Assembly (NCBI GenBank): GCA_029931535.1
Contig: JAQPZY010001178.1
Location: 1,052,501-1,116,500, forward strand
DNA: 64,000 nucleotides
DNA from: Margaritifera margaritifera
Lineage: Eukaryota > Mollusca > Bivalvia > Unionida > Margaritiferidae
Direction: 5' to 3'
The translations under genes and the position numbers were made by a program. Each line of letters opens with the position of its first letter. Position 1 is the stretch's first letter. The notes under the pieces were generated by a model, which worked only from the letters and a program-made list of their open reading frames with translations, was not told where the DNA came from and searched no databases. This document shows positions 44,530-57,779 of the stretch, in pieces.

Positions 44530-47290
44530 TAATAATTATAAAAATTAGATTTCGGAAACCTGATTTATTTTTATGTATTTAAAAACAAATTTTGGAATTC
44601 AGATGCTTCAATTTATTTTAGAGGATTACCGCATCTGTGCATGCAGCAGTACATTATCATGCATTCTCGGCCAATTTCTTTGGAGTACTAGCATTATTAT
44701 ATTACGTTAATCAGCAATTAGGACCTACATGTTGTTGTTTGTTTTTTGCCTGATAAAGATCCTACAAGCTTCTTACAGAAATTTAGAATACACCCACCAT
44801 ATTCTATATCACACATGTCATGTTTCTACGTTTATAAGCATTAGGTGCATATGTATGCATTCAATGCCATGAACGACTACAAACGATACATTCTGACTCG
44901 AAAAAGAGCATAATAAGGTATTCTGGAATCAAGCAAAGTGATGAATCAAATTAAAAACAGACACGCTAAATTTTATTTGGAATAGACATGCTAATTTGGT
45001 TACGTAATCCTACGTAGAGCTGTGTAATCAGGGCCATGCGAAACATCTTTATTAATCTTCATTGACGACAAAAGAAAATATCCCAGAACGAATTAACTAT
45101 AGTAGTTTCGGCGGTTAGATGCGCCCACTGAATGTTGCTGCCACTACAAGGTGCTAGTTGCACATCATTCGGGAAGTTACAAAACTGTCGTCCAAAGGAG
45201 GAAAATTGGGTTTTCGAACAGAGCAAAAAGTTCCTTTAGGAATTTCTTGATGTTCTGAAGTTCGAATAAGTCGACTATTTATTCCGAAAAACACAGAATG
45301 CTCTATATGCTCATTAGCATCAGTTTTCCTTTCAGAATGAAACTTTTCTGTCAGACAGAATTCTACTGATTAACATAGAACTTTTAAGTATTTGTGAAAA
45401 TGTCATGAAAATGGGACGAAAAATGTAGAAGTTACAATGTTATGAAATTGTACATCTTATGTATGAAAATTACATAGGTAACTGAGTCACTCTTGGTCAA
45501 GCACCCAAAGACTACCATTTTTGCTATTACGTAATGATTCACACGTAGGTGCCGCTTGGGTTGGTCATGGACCTATCGGAGGTTCCATTGTACAATAGTT
45601 AGTCGGTTGACAGATGCCAGCAGCAGCGGGGAGGTGAGAATGTTGAACTACAAACAAGATGTAGATGTTCAAAATAAGCTGGAGAAGTTGAATGTATTAA
45701 CGCCACATATTGTGATTTTTTTCTCTGGCTTTCATATTTCTTTATAGTAAGTTGGTATATCGGTATGGGCATGTCTGATCTTGCTCATACCAAACTCAGT
45801 TATTCTTCACATGCATCATTATTTTATTACCTTTTCGATTTTACATTTGCAGATATGAAAGTAGAAAGAAAGAAGAAAAAGAAATAGATAGGGAAGGGGG
45901 AGGAGGACGACGACGAGTTGGAAGGAAAAGAGGAGGAGGAGGAGTGAGAGAGAAAAAAAAAACATACAAGTTTAAGATTCGTGATTCAGAAATATTCCAT
46001 CTGCTGTTTGGCTGTATGCGTCTTGAAACAATTGGAGCGGGCACATTTACTTATGCGTTAAAGCGTGATTACTGTAGAGTCCTTAGAAGTGTTGTCTCTG
46101 CATGACCAGCTACAATAAATCTAAGATAGTTGAAATGATGGATTGTGTGAGAGGAAACATAATTAATCAAGAGCATATAACATATCCTTTCATTCCTTTG
46201 GAAAGTAGTTGTGTGCAAGACGTATATCGTGAATTTTCAAACTCTTAAAAAATTACATAGACCAGGGTTGCGTAATGAATGAAATGTAATGGACATATTC
46301 AAAATTCCCTTACATGCCGTTTGCGTGTTGGTTTGAAAGAAATTATCAGATTCCTTTCTTTAAATTTTTTTTTCTTATGTGAATAAATTAAACATACAAA
46401 AGTTGCAAAGGAGGATCCCCCTCCCCTCCTCCGTCACATCTGTGTCTAATAATTAGAACATTAATATGTAATAGATACAGAGTAAATTGCTGATGATATA
46501 TATGACCGGGTACATGTGTGCGGGTGTGAAAGGATATCGTGTTAATAATTATTACTAATGTTTAGGTTTGACTGTCGTTGACCTGGCATAGAATGTATAT
46601 AATTAGATCCAATCGGAATCCCTTGATACCAGTTGCAAACTGTTTCCCAAGGTAGCGCACTCGCTTCTCTTCATACGCTACTGCCACTCCAACTGATTCA
46701 TGTAAGAATATTGCTGGAAATCCTTTTGTTACTTTTAACTCTATCATTGAATTTTCAAACACTTGTAAAAAAAAAAAAAATATTAAGCAGATCCAACATT
46801 GCCAGTATTCATTTAAGAATGTTTACCTCAAAGTGAACGTAAAAAAGACTGGTGACAACTCAAAACAAGTTTCAAACAGTTTTTGCAGCCAGCGGTATTA
46901 ACGTTTTTAATCTGTGGAGCGGTTTGTCAAAATTCAAGCCGTATTGGAACCCCTCAGTACCCAAAGATAACTCCTCCGCAAGTGAATATATTGCTTCTTT
47001 CAAAACGCCACTGCAGCGACACCACTCGTTATCAGGAGACGACAGTTAAGAGAGTCTCTGATAATATTCCTATTGAAAAGCGTTGTATAATTATTATACT
47101 ACTTAGGTCAGACATAAGAGCCCTATTTCTTAATAATAAAACTTCTACTCAGACTTCCTTAATGTAAAAAATATTTCTTAATAATAATAATACACGCTTC
47201 AGTTCGTTATTCATTTATCATGAAACCAGACAGAAATCACTTTGCCTATACTTAATCAATGTAAGTATCATGCAGCATTACCAGTATGAA
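44530..47290. other. Unassigned, with weak exon-like stretches
   Basis: 46762-46590 (minus) is open after a very strong polypyrimidine acceptor (T12 then ACAAG) and contains VRYLGKQFATGIKGFRLDL. 45841-45960 is purine-rich low complexity. 46852-47049 is open on both strands and cannot be oriented. None is called as a gene. Confidence 0.25.
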
Positions 47291-47298
47291 TAATCTTC

Positions 47299-47380
47299 TA
47301 GATCTTTGAAAGCTTTGGTTGTGGCGGTGATGATTTCAGAGAAGACCATACAATTATTTTTACCTCGATCAATGGCTTTT
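47299..47380 (+). CDS. Candidate plus-strand terminal exon
   Basis: Acceptor-like ATCTTCTAG| leads to 26 codons (IFESFGCGGDDFREDHTIIF, then TSINGF) ending in TGA, with AATAAA about ten bases further on. It is short and the acceptor is only moderate. No upstream exon could be matched. Confidence 0.22.
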
Positions 47381-47399
47381 GAATGTAAATAAAGAAACT

Positions 47400-49380
47400 G
47401 AAATATAAATGCCATATCACGTAATACATTCGACTTAATGGTGATAAACTACTTCAAATGTCATCGAGAACTAATAAATGGTTTCTAGCATCACACTTTC
47501 GACATGACAGTATTGCAAAAACATGTGCATTGTACACTAATAAACTAATGTCATATCTGTTCATACTAACAAATGTGAAGAGAATATAAAATCTTCATAA
47601 AATATTACAGGCCGAAAATACTGATGGATGAAGAAGAAGAAAAAACACGTTTCTTCAGTCAACTATTGAACTCAAATTAATAATTACTAGAAAATCATGA
47701 ATCGATCATTTGATTAAGAAAAACATTTGAAACAGTCTTTTGTTTTATGTGGAACAAATTTGTCTTCAACGTAATAGATATTCATTCCAATTATATATTT
47801 AGAATATTTTAGTATATCAATTAAGATCCTATAGTACACTCAAACCATTTCTCGGGTCTTGTAACTATTTTGAGATGTGTGAAGATACAGATTAATTATC
47901 GAGAAAAGAACGTATAATTAGTTTCAACACCTAGTTTTACACCATGATAGAAAATGTAGACCAATAACGATTAATACTTGGAACAGTTTATAAGTAGATA
48001 TTCAACAACATTATATGTTAAATTGGAATGTATATCAACTTCCGGAAAAAATCATAATTGGAGTGGGTAATTACATAACAGGTTATTACATAGCAAAGGA
48101 TACTCACTTCTGTAAGCAGGTTATTACATAGCAAAGGATACTCACTTCTGTAAGCAGCTTGACGAAGAGGAAATAAAATTTCCACCATACAGAAAGGCTT
48201 GGAGGTAGATTTTATAGTATGAGAATTAATTGTCCTTCGAAAAATCTGAGATATGAGACACAGCAAGGAATGACATCCGTAACAATGAATAACAACGACA
48301 TTAAAATTTCCATCCATAGTCTCAGTTACAAAATGGGTATTGTACTAAATAACTATATACCGATTTTGTCATTTCGCATTCACTTGAAACAGCTACGAGT
48401 ACGTCAAGGACAACGACAAACGCTAGGGAATCAACAAGAGGAACGACTACCAACGTCAAATCACTACCATTAGTGCCATTGCCAATGGTACTAATAACAC
48501 TACTAATGCTACCACTGCCGTTTTGTGGGTGACAACGTCAAAAAGAACGATCGAGAAGATACAAAATACTATATATGGATGTTTTACCCTTTGAAATTCA
48601 TGTTAAATCATTCAAAACCTACAAAGCAAGAGTACAATTTACGAGCGATACATATTAAGAAACTTGGTAAGCTCGAAGAAATGAAGATACTCACTAACCT
48701 TTGCCACTGCAACAACATGCGCGTTTTGTCCATCCGTATTGAAATATAACCAGGTCGTGATATAATCACCATTGTAGCTTTGGTTTAAGTATGTTTACAA
48801 TAGTGTATATGTTTATGCAGATAGATTCTACACCATATACCTTCTACTAGGACATAGAATCGCCACTAGCTCTGAATCGAAGATTGCATATAAATTGCAA
48901 ATTGATGATTGGTTATCACGTCTGTCTGCAATGTCACAGCTGTCTATATGAACACTTGGTAATAATGAAATATATTCCTACGCTCCCTCCTTAATGCAAC
49001 CTGAAGATAACATCAAGCATCGTTGAAAAACGATGCGGAAACGTCTGCTATTCTTAAATCCGACCGAGATTTTACAGAAGGGTTTCCCTGTTAAAAAACG
49101 AAATCAAAGACATGAAAACTTTGTTTCTCAGTGCTTTTTAAGGATGTCAACCTCTAGCAGGAATGAAAATCAATAGAAACCTGACTTTCTTAGAAATCTC
49201 TAGGGTGTTTTCAAACATTTGTATATAACTCAACCAGTAGAATGTCTTCCACATGATTCAGACTATAGATGAATTTTCATGACGTCACTACACTTCTGAG
49301 TTTACAAGTAAACACGATGCGCATGCACACTGGTTGTCAAGATTCCTGCGTATTCCAAGGATTGCATATCAAACGTGGCT
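47400..49380. other. Unassigned, with a short duplication
   Basis: Contains the 38-bp duplication at 48080-48155. ORFs at 48219-48749 have Asn/Thr-rich and basic composition and no recognisable domain. Confidence 0.4.
48080..48155. repeat. 38-bp perfect tandem duplication
   Basis: Two identical units starting AGGTTATTACATAGCAAAGG and ending TTCTGTAAGC. Confidence 0.97.
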
Positions 49381-49388
49381 GGATTATC

Positions 49389-49516
49389 GTAAGACTTGTT
49401 TTATGGCCAGACTTCTTGTCTTCGGCATATATTTTACAAACATTATGAACTTGTAAGACTTGTTTTATGACCCGACTTCTCGTCTTCAGCATATATTTTA
49501 CAAACATTATGGACCA
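49389..49516. repeat. 64-bp tandem duplication
   Basis: Two units starting GTAAGACTTGTTTTATG and ending TTTACAAACATTATG plus five bases, with about seven substitutions. Confidence 0.93.
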
Positions 49517-50169
49517 ATGTGAAATGTTCCTCTAGCTTACGACTTCTTTTAAATGCTTTTATATATATACATATACATACACACAAACATTTTCATTACT
49601 AAACAGAGAAGCCCATCTTTTTTTTGCAATTAATTTCCAACTCCAACGAGTCCCGACTATTGATTTTAGTGATGATTTGAATGTCTTTAACACTAAAATT
49701 TTGCGTAAAGAATCGTCACGAAAACGATTTTTCTTTTTCATTTTACCCAATATTATTCATTTGTTCCGAACTTAAATTTAGTAATATTTAAAGCGCTTAT
49801 TTTTGCGATAATGCTGCCTGAGATATAGTGCGTATTTGTTACATTTGTTTATATTTTCAAGGCAGGCTCGTTAATAGTTTAATAGGACGATAATATGGCT
49901 GCAGCTGACAATTATGTTCTAAAGTACTCCAAGATCTTCTTTCAGATTACACCTAAATTCCATTCTGTCAGGATCTTCCATCATACACAGCCGTTGCTCT
50001 CTGAAACTTGTGCCTAAAATTAACAACAGCTTATGGATTAACAAAAAAACAGATTAGAGGTGAACAATTTAATTTTTAGATATTTATATTTACTTCTAAC
50101 GAACAAATCTGAAGATACAATCAGAATGAAACAAATATTATGAGAAATGTATTCATATGCTCAACATTG

Positions 50170-50375
50170 ACGCCTTAGCAAGAAAACCGAATGGTCGCGA
50201 CAAAACTCACATTAGCATGCAAGACTCGACCAGAATGGTGCGGGTTCGAATTCTACCATTTAATCTGTCGGGATTGGGTACCGTGGCGTCTCTCTGGACA
50301 AGGTACTTAACTCTAAATGCCTCCGCACTTACTAGCCTTCATGTCGTTGCTGAGCCGTAAAACTCCAAAACCAAA
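50170..50375 (+). mobile_element. tRNA-derived SINE remnant
   Basis: Box B GCGGGTTCGAATTCTACC at 50240-50257 is followed by a 3' body GGGATTGGGTACCGTGGCGT and CTCTGGACAAGGTACTTAAC, wording typical of tRNA-SINE bodies in invertebrates. Box A is eroded (AATGGTCGCGAC). The tail is A-rich (CCAAAACCAAAACAAAG). No target-site duplication was found. Confidence 0.65.
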
Positions 50376-50379
50376 ACAA

Positions 50380-52470
50380 AGCAGAACTAATATGTTTAGA
50401 GATATATAATGTCAAACCTGTGTATAACAACCAAAATGACGACTAAAAGCGGTCTTTATATATGAAGGTTAGAATTATGTAGATTGACAGATATTTTGAC
50501 AGGTACGTAGGGAGATAGATAGATAGCTCAAAGTGATAGTGATATTTTAGATTCCAGGCAGAGCAGACCAACCGCAGTACAGCACGGATCCATGTAACCC
50601 AAAAATATCGGTCGCTGGTGGCGTTAGGCAGGTGGTTTTTATATGCAAGTATATTATAGCGGAACATTAGTAGGACCACAATAACTGGGTGATTGATATA
50701 TGCAGGTTTCACATGGCTTGCGTTGGATTACACTTGTAGAATAAGTCAGTGGATCTGATCAACAAGGAAGGATCAATTTTACTTATTTCCAACCAGAGTG
50801 TTTGCCACTCTGTCCATCAGTTGCTTAAACTAAAACAGCAACCGGTGGATTAATAAGATCCGATCGGATTCCAACACACTTTACTTTGGATATTTCTCTG
50901 CACTCGACTCTTCCATAAGATTTCCAATCCGAACTCCTTAAACAATTACTTGTACACAGTAACCTTGGATGTGTCACGGAGTTTGATATTTACCTTCACA
51001 GTGCAATTCTTCGCATGATACAAACTTTACCCAGTATTTAAGGCAGCCCCGAGAGGTTGTGCGACAGTAGGAAGGCTGAGGTCTTTTGAACAGTTATTAT
51101 GACAATCGAAAGCGTTCTCAAAATTTAGTCTTTCTATACACATCCGAGGTTACGATGAACAGGTACGAAGAGTTCCCAATGTTTAACTTCGACAAACTAG
51201 TCTGTATACGGACAACTGGTCGAATGCAGAACGTCTGTTATCTTTTTATGTAGCCGTCAAACTACTCCCTTAGATGACGTCAAAAACTACGCCACTGCCC
51301 TCACAAACCGTTTGATTCCTAGGTCAGCCTCATTGAAAACGTCATTTCTGTTATTTAGCGATGCCTTTTTGACGAAAAGATCAATACATTTAATGTGACA
51401 TTTATTATTTGTTGTTTTTTTCGATTTCTTACAAACACAATGTTAAATCGAGAATAAGTCTTAATGCAAGCTTCTAGCAGATTTCAACTTGAAGTGGCGC
51501 TATCTGCACTGCAACGGGAGGTAACCCACTGTGAGGAGCAGATAACTTTGTATTTTAGATTACTGATTACTTTTCTGTATTCCGTCAAAGCGTCCTAGAT
51601 CATAATAAAATTGATTAGCTACAACTACTTGTTGGAAAATTCATCAATTGTCTTCAGGCGGTATTCACATAACCATAGCAACTTGATTCTTCTCAAGTTC
51701 GGATCTAGTGCCATCGGAAATTAGCTAGTGAGTTGATTATGTTGTAATTTGATTTAATTATAGCAGATATGGGACATTCGCGTGCCGAAGCTACTCCGCG
51801 AAGCGTTATGTGTTGATCACATACGTGAGATTGTACTGATTGTATGTTGAATGATTTTACAGGTGAGAGAAACATGAAAATACGCCCACAATAAACATGT
51901 ACTTCTGCATTGTGCCAGTAAATTATTAAGTTCAATTGCAATCAATAACCATCAATCCATAATAAACTGTGTGTCAGAATCGCATACAATATTCCCGTAT
52001 GCGTAAATTCACATCATAAACTGAGAGCAACATTAGAAAATTCTACTTTATCACTTCAAGGTGGGGTCCTGAACCAAATATACTTCTCTAAGATAAAAAT
52101 GTTCTCGACAGCCATACACAGACAGGGATTTTGTATGCATATAAATATTACCCAGGCATTTGTTTCATCAGAATAAGTACTTTCAAAAATCTCTTAATGT
52201 CTACTCTGAATTTATGTGACAAAGACATCGAAAGACACGCACTTTGTCCATGAAATATAGAATTAAATAACATTTTAATTCCATTCAGTTGCCAACAAAC
52301 ATTTTGTTGTCGCAGTAAGCATCAGTTACTAAATAAGTCCCGATTGTTGAAACCCTATGTTTTGCAGGTTACTTCTTTAGTCTTTATTTCTCTCGTTTGA
52401 CAAAAATATAATCAGCCCCTAATGGGGACTAAAACAAAATTCCGCGACACCATTCTTTAAAATCATCCTT
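50380..52470. other. Unassigned stretch
   Basis: No gene or element is supported. A possible plus-strand open segment at 51462-51596 (ATGCAAGCTTCTAGC start) has no recognisable motif. Confidence 0.45.
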
Positions 52471-52479
52471 ATCTAACAT

Positions 52480-52690
52480 ACCGTATAGCGAGATTTTTTT
52501 CGCGGAGGTAAAATAAAGCGACTTCATCCAAAACCGTGTATTGCAAATTTCGATGAGTTATATTTTAGGTTATAATACATTAATACATAGGGTGAGAAAT
52601 ATTGACTGTGTTTATTTTAGCGATCTCATTTTGAGATCGCTAAATCTAAAATAATATCTCCACGGCTAAAACTACATGCCCTACGGTAAT
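52480..52690. mobile_element. TIR/palindrome element, MITE-like
   Basis: Begins ACCGTATAGCGAGATTTTTT and CGCGGAGGTAAAATAA and ends ATATCTCCACGGC..CCCTACGGTA, an imperfect inverted repeat at the ends. Inside is a perfect 13-bp hairpin, TTTAGCGATCTCA (52616-52628) and TGAGATCGCTAAA (52632-52644), with a 3-base loop. Possible TA duplications flank it. No coding capacity. Confidence 0.5.
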
Positions 52691-52699
52691 TTAAACACA

Positions 52700-53450
52700 T
52701 CTTTGTTCTTTCTTTTCTTTGATATTGTGGATTTTTTATTTTTTTTTAAATATATAAATCAATCAAATTTTAGCACATTTATCAAAAGGTATCATGATAT
52801 TCCGCTACAGTTCAAAAATTGATAAGGGTCTCAGTTAACAAATATTAAAGCTTGGCTAACTGGAAACTTTTAAAGTACATTTGATAAGTAAAACTCGCCT
52901 GATACTAGCGTTCGTGATAAGCATGCGCAGCGAGTAGATTTTTTGATGAGCTAATCAAACGGAAAGAACAGAATATATGGTAAAAAAAAAATTTCCATAC
53001 AAGACGAAATTGTAATTGTTTTTTTTTTTTCTCATAACAAATCACCTACCGCGTGACTAATCAAAACAGGTATGAACAACCTAAGGCCCGCACGGCACAT
53101 CTGGACCGTCACCTGGTTGTATCCTGTAACAATTACATCATACGGTGACGCTTTAAAAATCGCTAATCGGCCCGCGCCCTGGATGAAGTTGCACATACCT
53201 GAATTAAAACCATAAAAACTTTTTCTAAGTATAAGCTGACTTCACATATTTTGTGATTTTTGTATTCAAATGAGTACATATAATCAAAATAATAAGAGGA
53301 AGCAAAGTTATTGCTCCAACGGTCATTTTCTTGTAACACTCTTTCTCGTGGGTTGGTAAAAATTATACTCATAACAGTCCTGCTTAGTTCTCAAAGTTGG
53401 TTCTCGATGATTGAATATGCTTACTTCTTGCACGTGCAAACTCGTGTTGT
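52700..53450. other. Unassigned stretch
   Basis: AT-rich with A and T homopolymers. A minus-strand ORF at 53372-53163 has no recognisable motif. Confidence 0.45.
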
Positions 53451-53468
53451 CTGTTGGAATACACACAG

Positions 53469-53792
53469 AGATCTTGTGATAATACCATGACCAGTCTGGA
53501 TATTATGGTTTCGAGAGGATGTTCACTACTTATAGAGAGGGACAGCTGTCCCGCCAAATCTATATATTGGATTTTAAAATGCAGACGATTTCACGATGAT
53601 AGGCTATTGACCAGTATGTCCAACTGTGTTAGCACAGAACGAGTCAAGTTCATAAAAAATAATTTCCCTCATTGTGTTCTGAGAGACGCTCCTAAACGAA
53701 CTGTAGTGATGCTATCATCATCCCCTGATGATGGGACAATTACAGACAGGAAATTGAATTCATCCTCAATTACTTCAGAATTCATGAAATGA
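53469..53792 (+). CDS. Candidate terminal coding exon with poly(A) signal
   Basis: A possible acceptor (ATACACACAG| at 53468) opens 107 codons to TGA (53790-53792), with AATAAA at 53818-53823, 25 bases later. The protein contains SRGCSLLIERDSC, KFIKNNFPHCVLRDAPKR and a Ser-rich tail (MLSSSPDDGTITDRKL, NSSSITSEF). Composition is non-repetitive and protein-like. The acceptor's pyrimidine tract is weak. No family is recognised. Confidence 0.38.
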   Translation, partial: RSCDNTMTSLDIMVSRGCSLLIERDSCPAKSIYWILKCRRFHDDRLLTSMSNCVSTERVKFIKNNFPHCVLRDAPKRTVVMLSSSPDDGTITDRKLNSSSITSEFMK

Positions 53793-53817
53793 CAAACTTG
53801 TAAAATTAATTGATTTA

Positions 53818-53823
53818 AATAAA
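53818..53823 (+). terminator. Candidate poly(A) signal
   Basis: AATAAA 25 bases after the TGA of the plus-strand ORF ending at 53792. Confidence 0.38.
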
Positions 53824-53829
53824 GTAAGA

Positions 53830-55480
53830 CCTGATTGAACTACAACCCCACCTACTTCTTGATATTTCAACCAGCTGAGATCATTATCACAGTTTGTAAA
53901 TGCAAACGAATGAACCTGAGGTGGTAGCCTTCTAAGATCAAAAGAATGGCTGAAGATCTTTCTTAGACAGAAAACTACTCAGATTATCTACATTCAAGCT
54001 TATTTCAAGCTAACATAAATTCCAGTTTTTACTGTACTAAGAACCTCAAAATGAAAATGAAAAAAAAGTGGGTGGGGCTATTTTTTCACTATGGGCATAT
54101 TTGTAACATGACCCTCTCGATTGCATTAGACATGGATTCAATAAGATTAGGCCTTGGATAAGATGTTTTTACAACATAGGATTCAGCGGGATTCGGCCCT
54201 GGGTGAACTATTTTTATCGCCATGCTTGAGCAACATTTCCTTTTTCTTTATTAAGGTAGAATCAACATATAACGCAGATATTAATACAAACAGTAAATAC
54301 ATATAATAAATCAGAATAAGACACGTAACAGCTAACATAGCACGGTCACTTACATATAAAGAAATAATGGACACTAATATATAAAACACTTATATTTAGG
54401 ATTAAACAATATATTACATAAATGGTTTAACAGTTATACAAACAATACAAGAAACACATGTACCGTCACCAAATTGTAGTTCTATGCAGAACGGGAATAC
54501 AAAAGGTAAGGCAAGGTCGGAATATCTTTTATTTTCGCTAGGTAGACGTGACCTGATGAGTCAGATTATTTTGGAAATGAATAAGTTTAGCAAATTCAGT
54601 TTCAACATGCCTCATTCTGATTACGAAGAGACAGCTTTTTATGTTAAAACGATGTGTTAGTCTTTAAGCCACGAACACAGTGGACAATTTACGGTAAGTC
54701 GTAACATTACTTGCTTAACTCAAAATCAGGTTTAACAGAGACCAGTACTTAATTTATTAATTTTGATTCTGTATGCAATTATTTTCTGCACAACTTAAAT
54801 TTAAAAATAAAAATGTCCATTTAATTCATGTCGTTGAACATGCAGCAATCTAGTCGTAAATGTTTTGCGTATACGTCTATCTCAGGTAGTACAAAACAGT
54901 TTCGTTTGACTGGCCATGGAGTACATTTTTGACTGAAGATGCATTCATACTTTATCTCCGTTTTTCTCCCTCGTTATTTACAGTGGCGTCATTTCATGCT
55001 GTGTGCGCAAGGGGACGATTCTAGTGCAGAAAAATATTTTTAAATGTGAGTTTGATTTTGTGAGTTCATAGTCCACATTCCTCTTCATTAAAGTAATATC
55101 TGGAACTCAAATGTCTTCGCTTTACATATGAAATATCTACTATTTTGTTCAGTATATATCGCAAGTTTGAGGGTTTTTCATGCGTTACTCAGACTCAAAA
55201 GGGCATAGTCATAAAGGATCAGCTTTGTCATGCCGACCTTTTCACTGAGTCTGCTTCTCCATTCTCTCAAGAGCTTTAAAATATTACTGGTTATGATTTT
55301 TTTTTTCATAGTAGGTGTCTTCGAGGTGAGAGGGTACATATTCACCGCGACAATAGCCGAAAACTGTTTAGTGCTACCTTAATTGGGACCAATAAAATGT
55401 TGCCGCTTTGTTTCCAGAATGCACTAGCTGATAAAGCTCATGTCAAAATGTCAATATAAAAACTATATTTCTGCAGAACA
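53830..55480. other. Unassigned stretch
   Basis: No gene supported. CAGTGGCGTCATTTCATGC near 54982 resembles one end of a hAT-type element, but no partner end was found. Confidence 0.45.
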
Positions 55481-55481
55481 T

Positions 55482-55483
<2 letters not shown>

Positions 55484-55513
<30 letters not shown>
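55484..55513. repeat. Poly-T tract
   Basis: About 30 consecutive T, possibly a retroposed tail on the minus strand, but nothing adjoining it is recognisable. Confidence 0.9.
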
Positions 55514-55520
<7 letters not shown>

Positions 55521-55910
55521 ATTTTAAGGCTGAACGCAACAATAACCACCACTTTGTTCAACTTGTTTGAATTGTTTTTTCTATGCCCTATGGTGCATAC
55601 GTGTTCATTTATATTACGAATATCAGGATATAAATAACTTTTTGATTGCTTTATTTCATTAAAATTCATCGTTCACGTTGACTTTATATTCAGGTTTCTG
55701 ATAACCTTTTGAGATGTAAATGAAATTAAAATAAAACAACTGTTTTATTAAAAGGTGTGCGCATATTTTAATATTTATAGAGGATTTTGGCAATAAATCA
55801 TTTCACCATGTAGTCTTTGAAATGTTTACATCACGCAAAATACACTGATTGGTTTGTACAACGCACATATTTAACAACACAATAACGTGCTTATAAAATG
55901 CATTGGTATG

Positions 55911-55920
55911 CCATAAAAGT
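55911..55920. repeat. Left target-site duplication of truncated LINE
   Basis: CCATAAAAGT, repeated at 56344-56353. Confidence 0.8.
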
Positions 55921-56343
55921 TGTTTGTTGTTCGGCCTTCGAGTTCGAAGATGACCGTGACATCACTAACTGGTTTGGTTTCTGTGAGTACGCGAGTGGCC
56001 GATCAGGCCATTTTGTGCTCTGAACTGTCTATGGCACACTTGACATGAGATGCCACTTGGGTTTGCTTGATCAATTTAGGACGTGCTGCAGTACTGAGAG
56101 TTACGTTGCTCGCGCTTCTGCGGTTCTCCTCGGTTCAAAGTCTGTAGGTCCAGTATGGATGAGACTGTGTCAGGTGGAGCGATCCTGTGCAAGATCTTCC
56201 GAAGATTCAGGGTCAATGTTGAAATGTTTCAAGGATGACTTGATGGAATATTTGAAGCGTTTCTTCTGACCACCCTGAGATCGCTTTCCCTCCTTCAGCT
56301 CACCGTAGAAGATCTTCTTTGGTAGTCGCTCATCTGATATCAA
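55921..56343 (-). mobile_element. Severely 5'-truncated LINE (423 bp)
   Basis: On the minus strand it begins within the C-terminal domain of a LINE reverse transcriptase: MSDERLPKKIFYGELKEGKR, then SQGGQKKRFK and SLKHFNIDPESSEDLAQDRS. After a frame disturbance a C2H2-type zinc finger reads CQVCHRQFRAQNGLIGHSRT, ending TAG at 55967-55965. A short 3' tail follows. The exact 10-bp CCATAAAAGT on both sides supports a single dead-on-arrival insertion. It is a different LINE family from the 13-16 kb copy. Confidence 0.88.
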
Positions 56344-56359
56344 CCATAAAAGTGCACTC

Positions 56360-56876
56360 ACAAACAAATAACTAGGCATGCAATGCACAAACACACGACA
56401 CAAAACATAGCCAGAAACTAGAAACATAGAAATAACACACAAATAGAATCATGATAAATACGGGCATATTAGAGTTAAATTTAGCATAAAAATGTTGATA
56501 AGAATTAAAATAATGTGCATGTTTATGGGCGTGATCTTGTAAATTGCGCCACAAATTACCGCCCTTCAAAAATGATTTAATAGAACGCCGAAATGAATAC
56601 AAAGAAGTTGGATGTTTGACACGGAAGGAATTATATTGCACAGAGTGGTCCCCGAATTAAAAAATTAATCTTAAGCTAGAGTTGTACAAATTTTAGGTAT
56701 AGAGAGAAGACACTCAGTGATGTTTGATGCATACGATGTATATAAAAAATAAAATATATTTTGATTATAGTCAATTTTATTTTCATTTCTGGAATACACT
56801 ATAACGTTAGTGGTTTGAATTTGAATTTACATCCAAATGAAGCCTTTAAAAATGTCTGTAAGAAAAGAAGTGTTTA

Positions 56877-56929
<53 letters not shown>

Positions 56930-57730
56930 TTGCACATTTTTTTATGAAATTATTCCTTTTTACTTACTCTTTTCCCAGTTTTCCTGGTATATTCAAAACA
57001 AAGGATATTGACAAAACGTTCATTTCATAAAGGATACACAAATTCAGTCATGTCAATGACGATCACAATTATAGAAATCGAAGGACCTGGTGTTCAAACA
57101 CCCTTTATATCAACGAAACTAGAAAAATGTCAACATTTCGATCAATATGTCATGGTCCATATTGGTCGCAATTGGTCCTTGATTTATAGAGCAATCAGAG
57201 CTATGTTTGTACTTTACTAAAATAATTAATCAAGCCTGATCAATTGCATATAATTTTGAATATCGGTGTTTGAACACATTTCGTCAATTAGAAATTGATT
57301 TCGTTTAGTTTCATGTAATTATGGTATATTCATTTTAGAAGCGCCAGCGCCATTTATCAAGTATCGAGTAGTCGATGTCTCCATCCCTGGTATCTTGATT
57401 TCAAAACCATGCAAACAAATACCGGGAATGGCTTTTTGTGGGAGCAGCACGGTAGTCTGGGTTTTCTGATTAAACCTCAACAGTATATTATGGATTAGAT
57501 TGAAAATAGACAAACGTGCTATGAATATCATGTGCTTTATAATCTCTTATCACATTGTTAATTGAAATGGGAATCTGACTTTGTTTGAGACTGGTGCAAC
57601 GGGAGAAATCAAATTTAAATTGATTGGAGGGAACACATTAATTGAAATACGGTAAATTTTGAAGTCGCTTCCAGGTCAAAGCATGCCCAAACATCGATAA
57701 CGACTTATCAACAGCCCAACATAATTACCA
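56360..57730. other. Unassigned, with (TG)n and an exon-like stretch
   Basis: (TG)n at 56880-56924. After the acceptor TATTCATTTTAG| (57340) a plus-strand frame reads APAPFIKYRVVDVSIPG and continues to a stop at about 57472. No partner exon was found, so it is not called as a gene. Confidence 0.3.
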
Positions 57731-57737
57731 GAGTCTA

Positions 57738-57738
<1 letters not shown>

Positions 57739-57772
<34 letters not shown>
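57739..57772. repeat. (TG)n microsatellite
   Basis: About 17 TG units. Confidence 0.96.
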
Positions 57773-57775
<3 letters not shown>

Positions 57776-57779
57776 AAAC

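Noticed and set aside
45841..46044. Pro-rich minus-strand ORF (TPPPPLFLPTRRRPPPP)
   Set aside because: Translation of a purine-rich low-complexity stretch.
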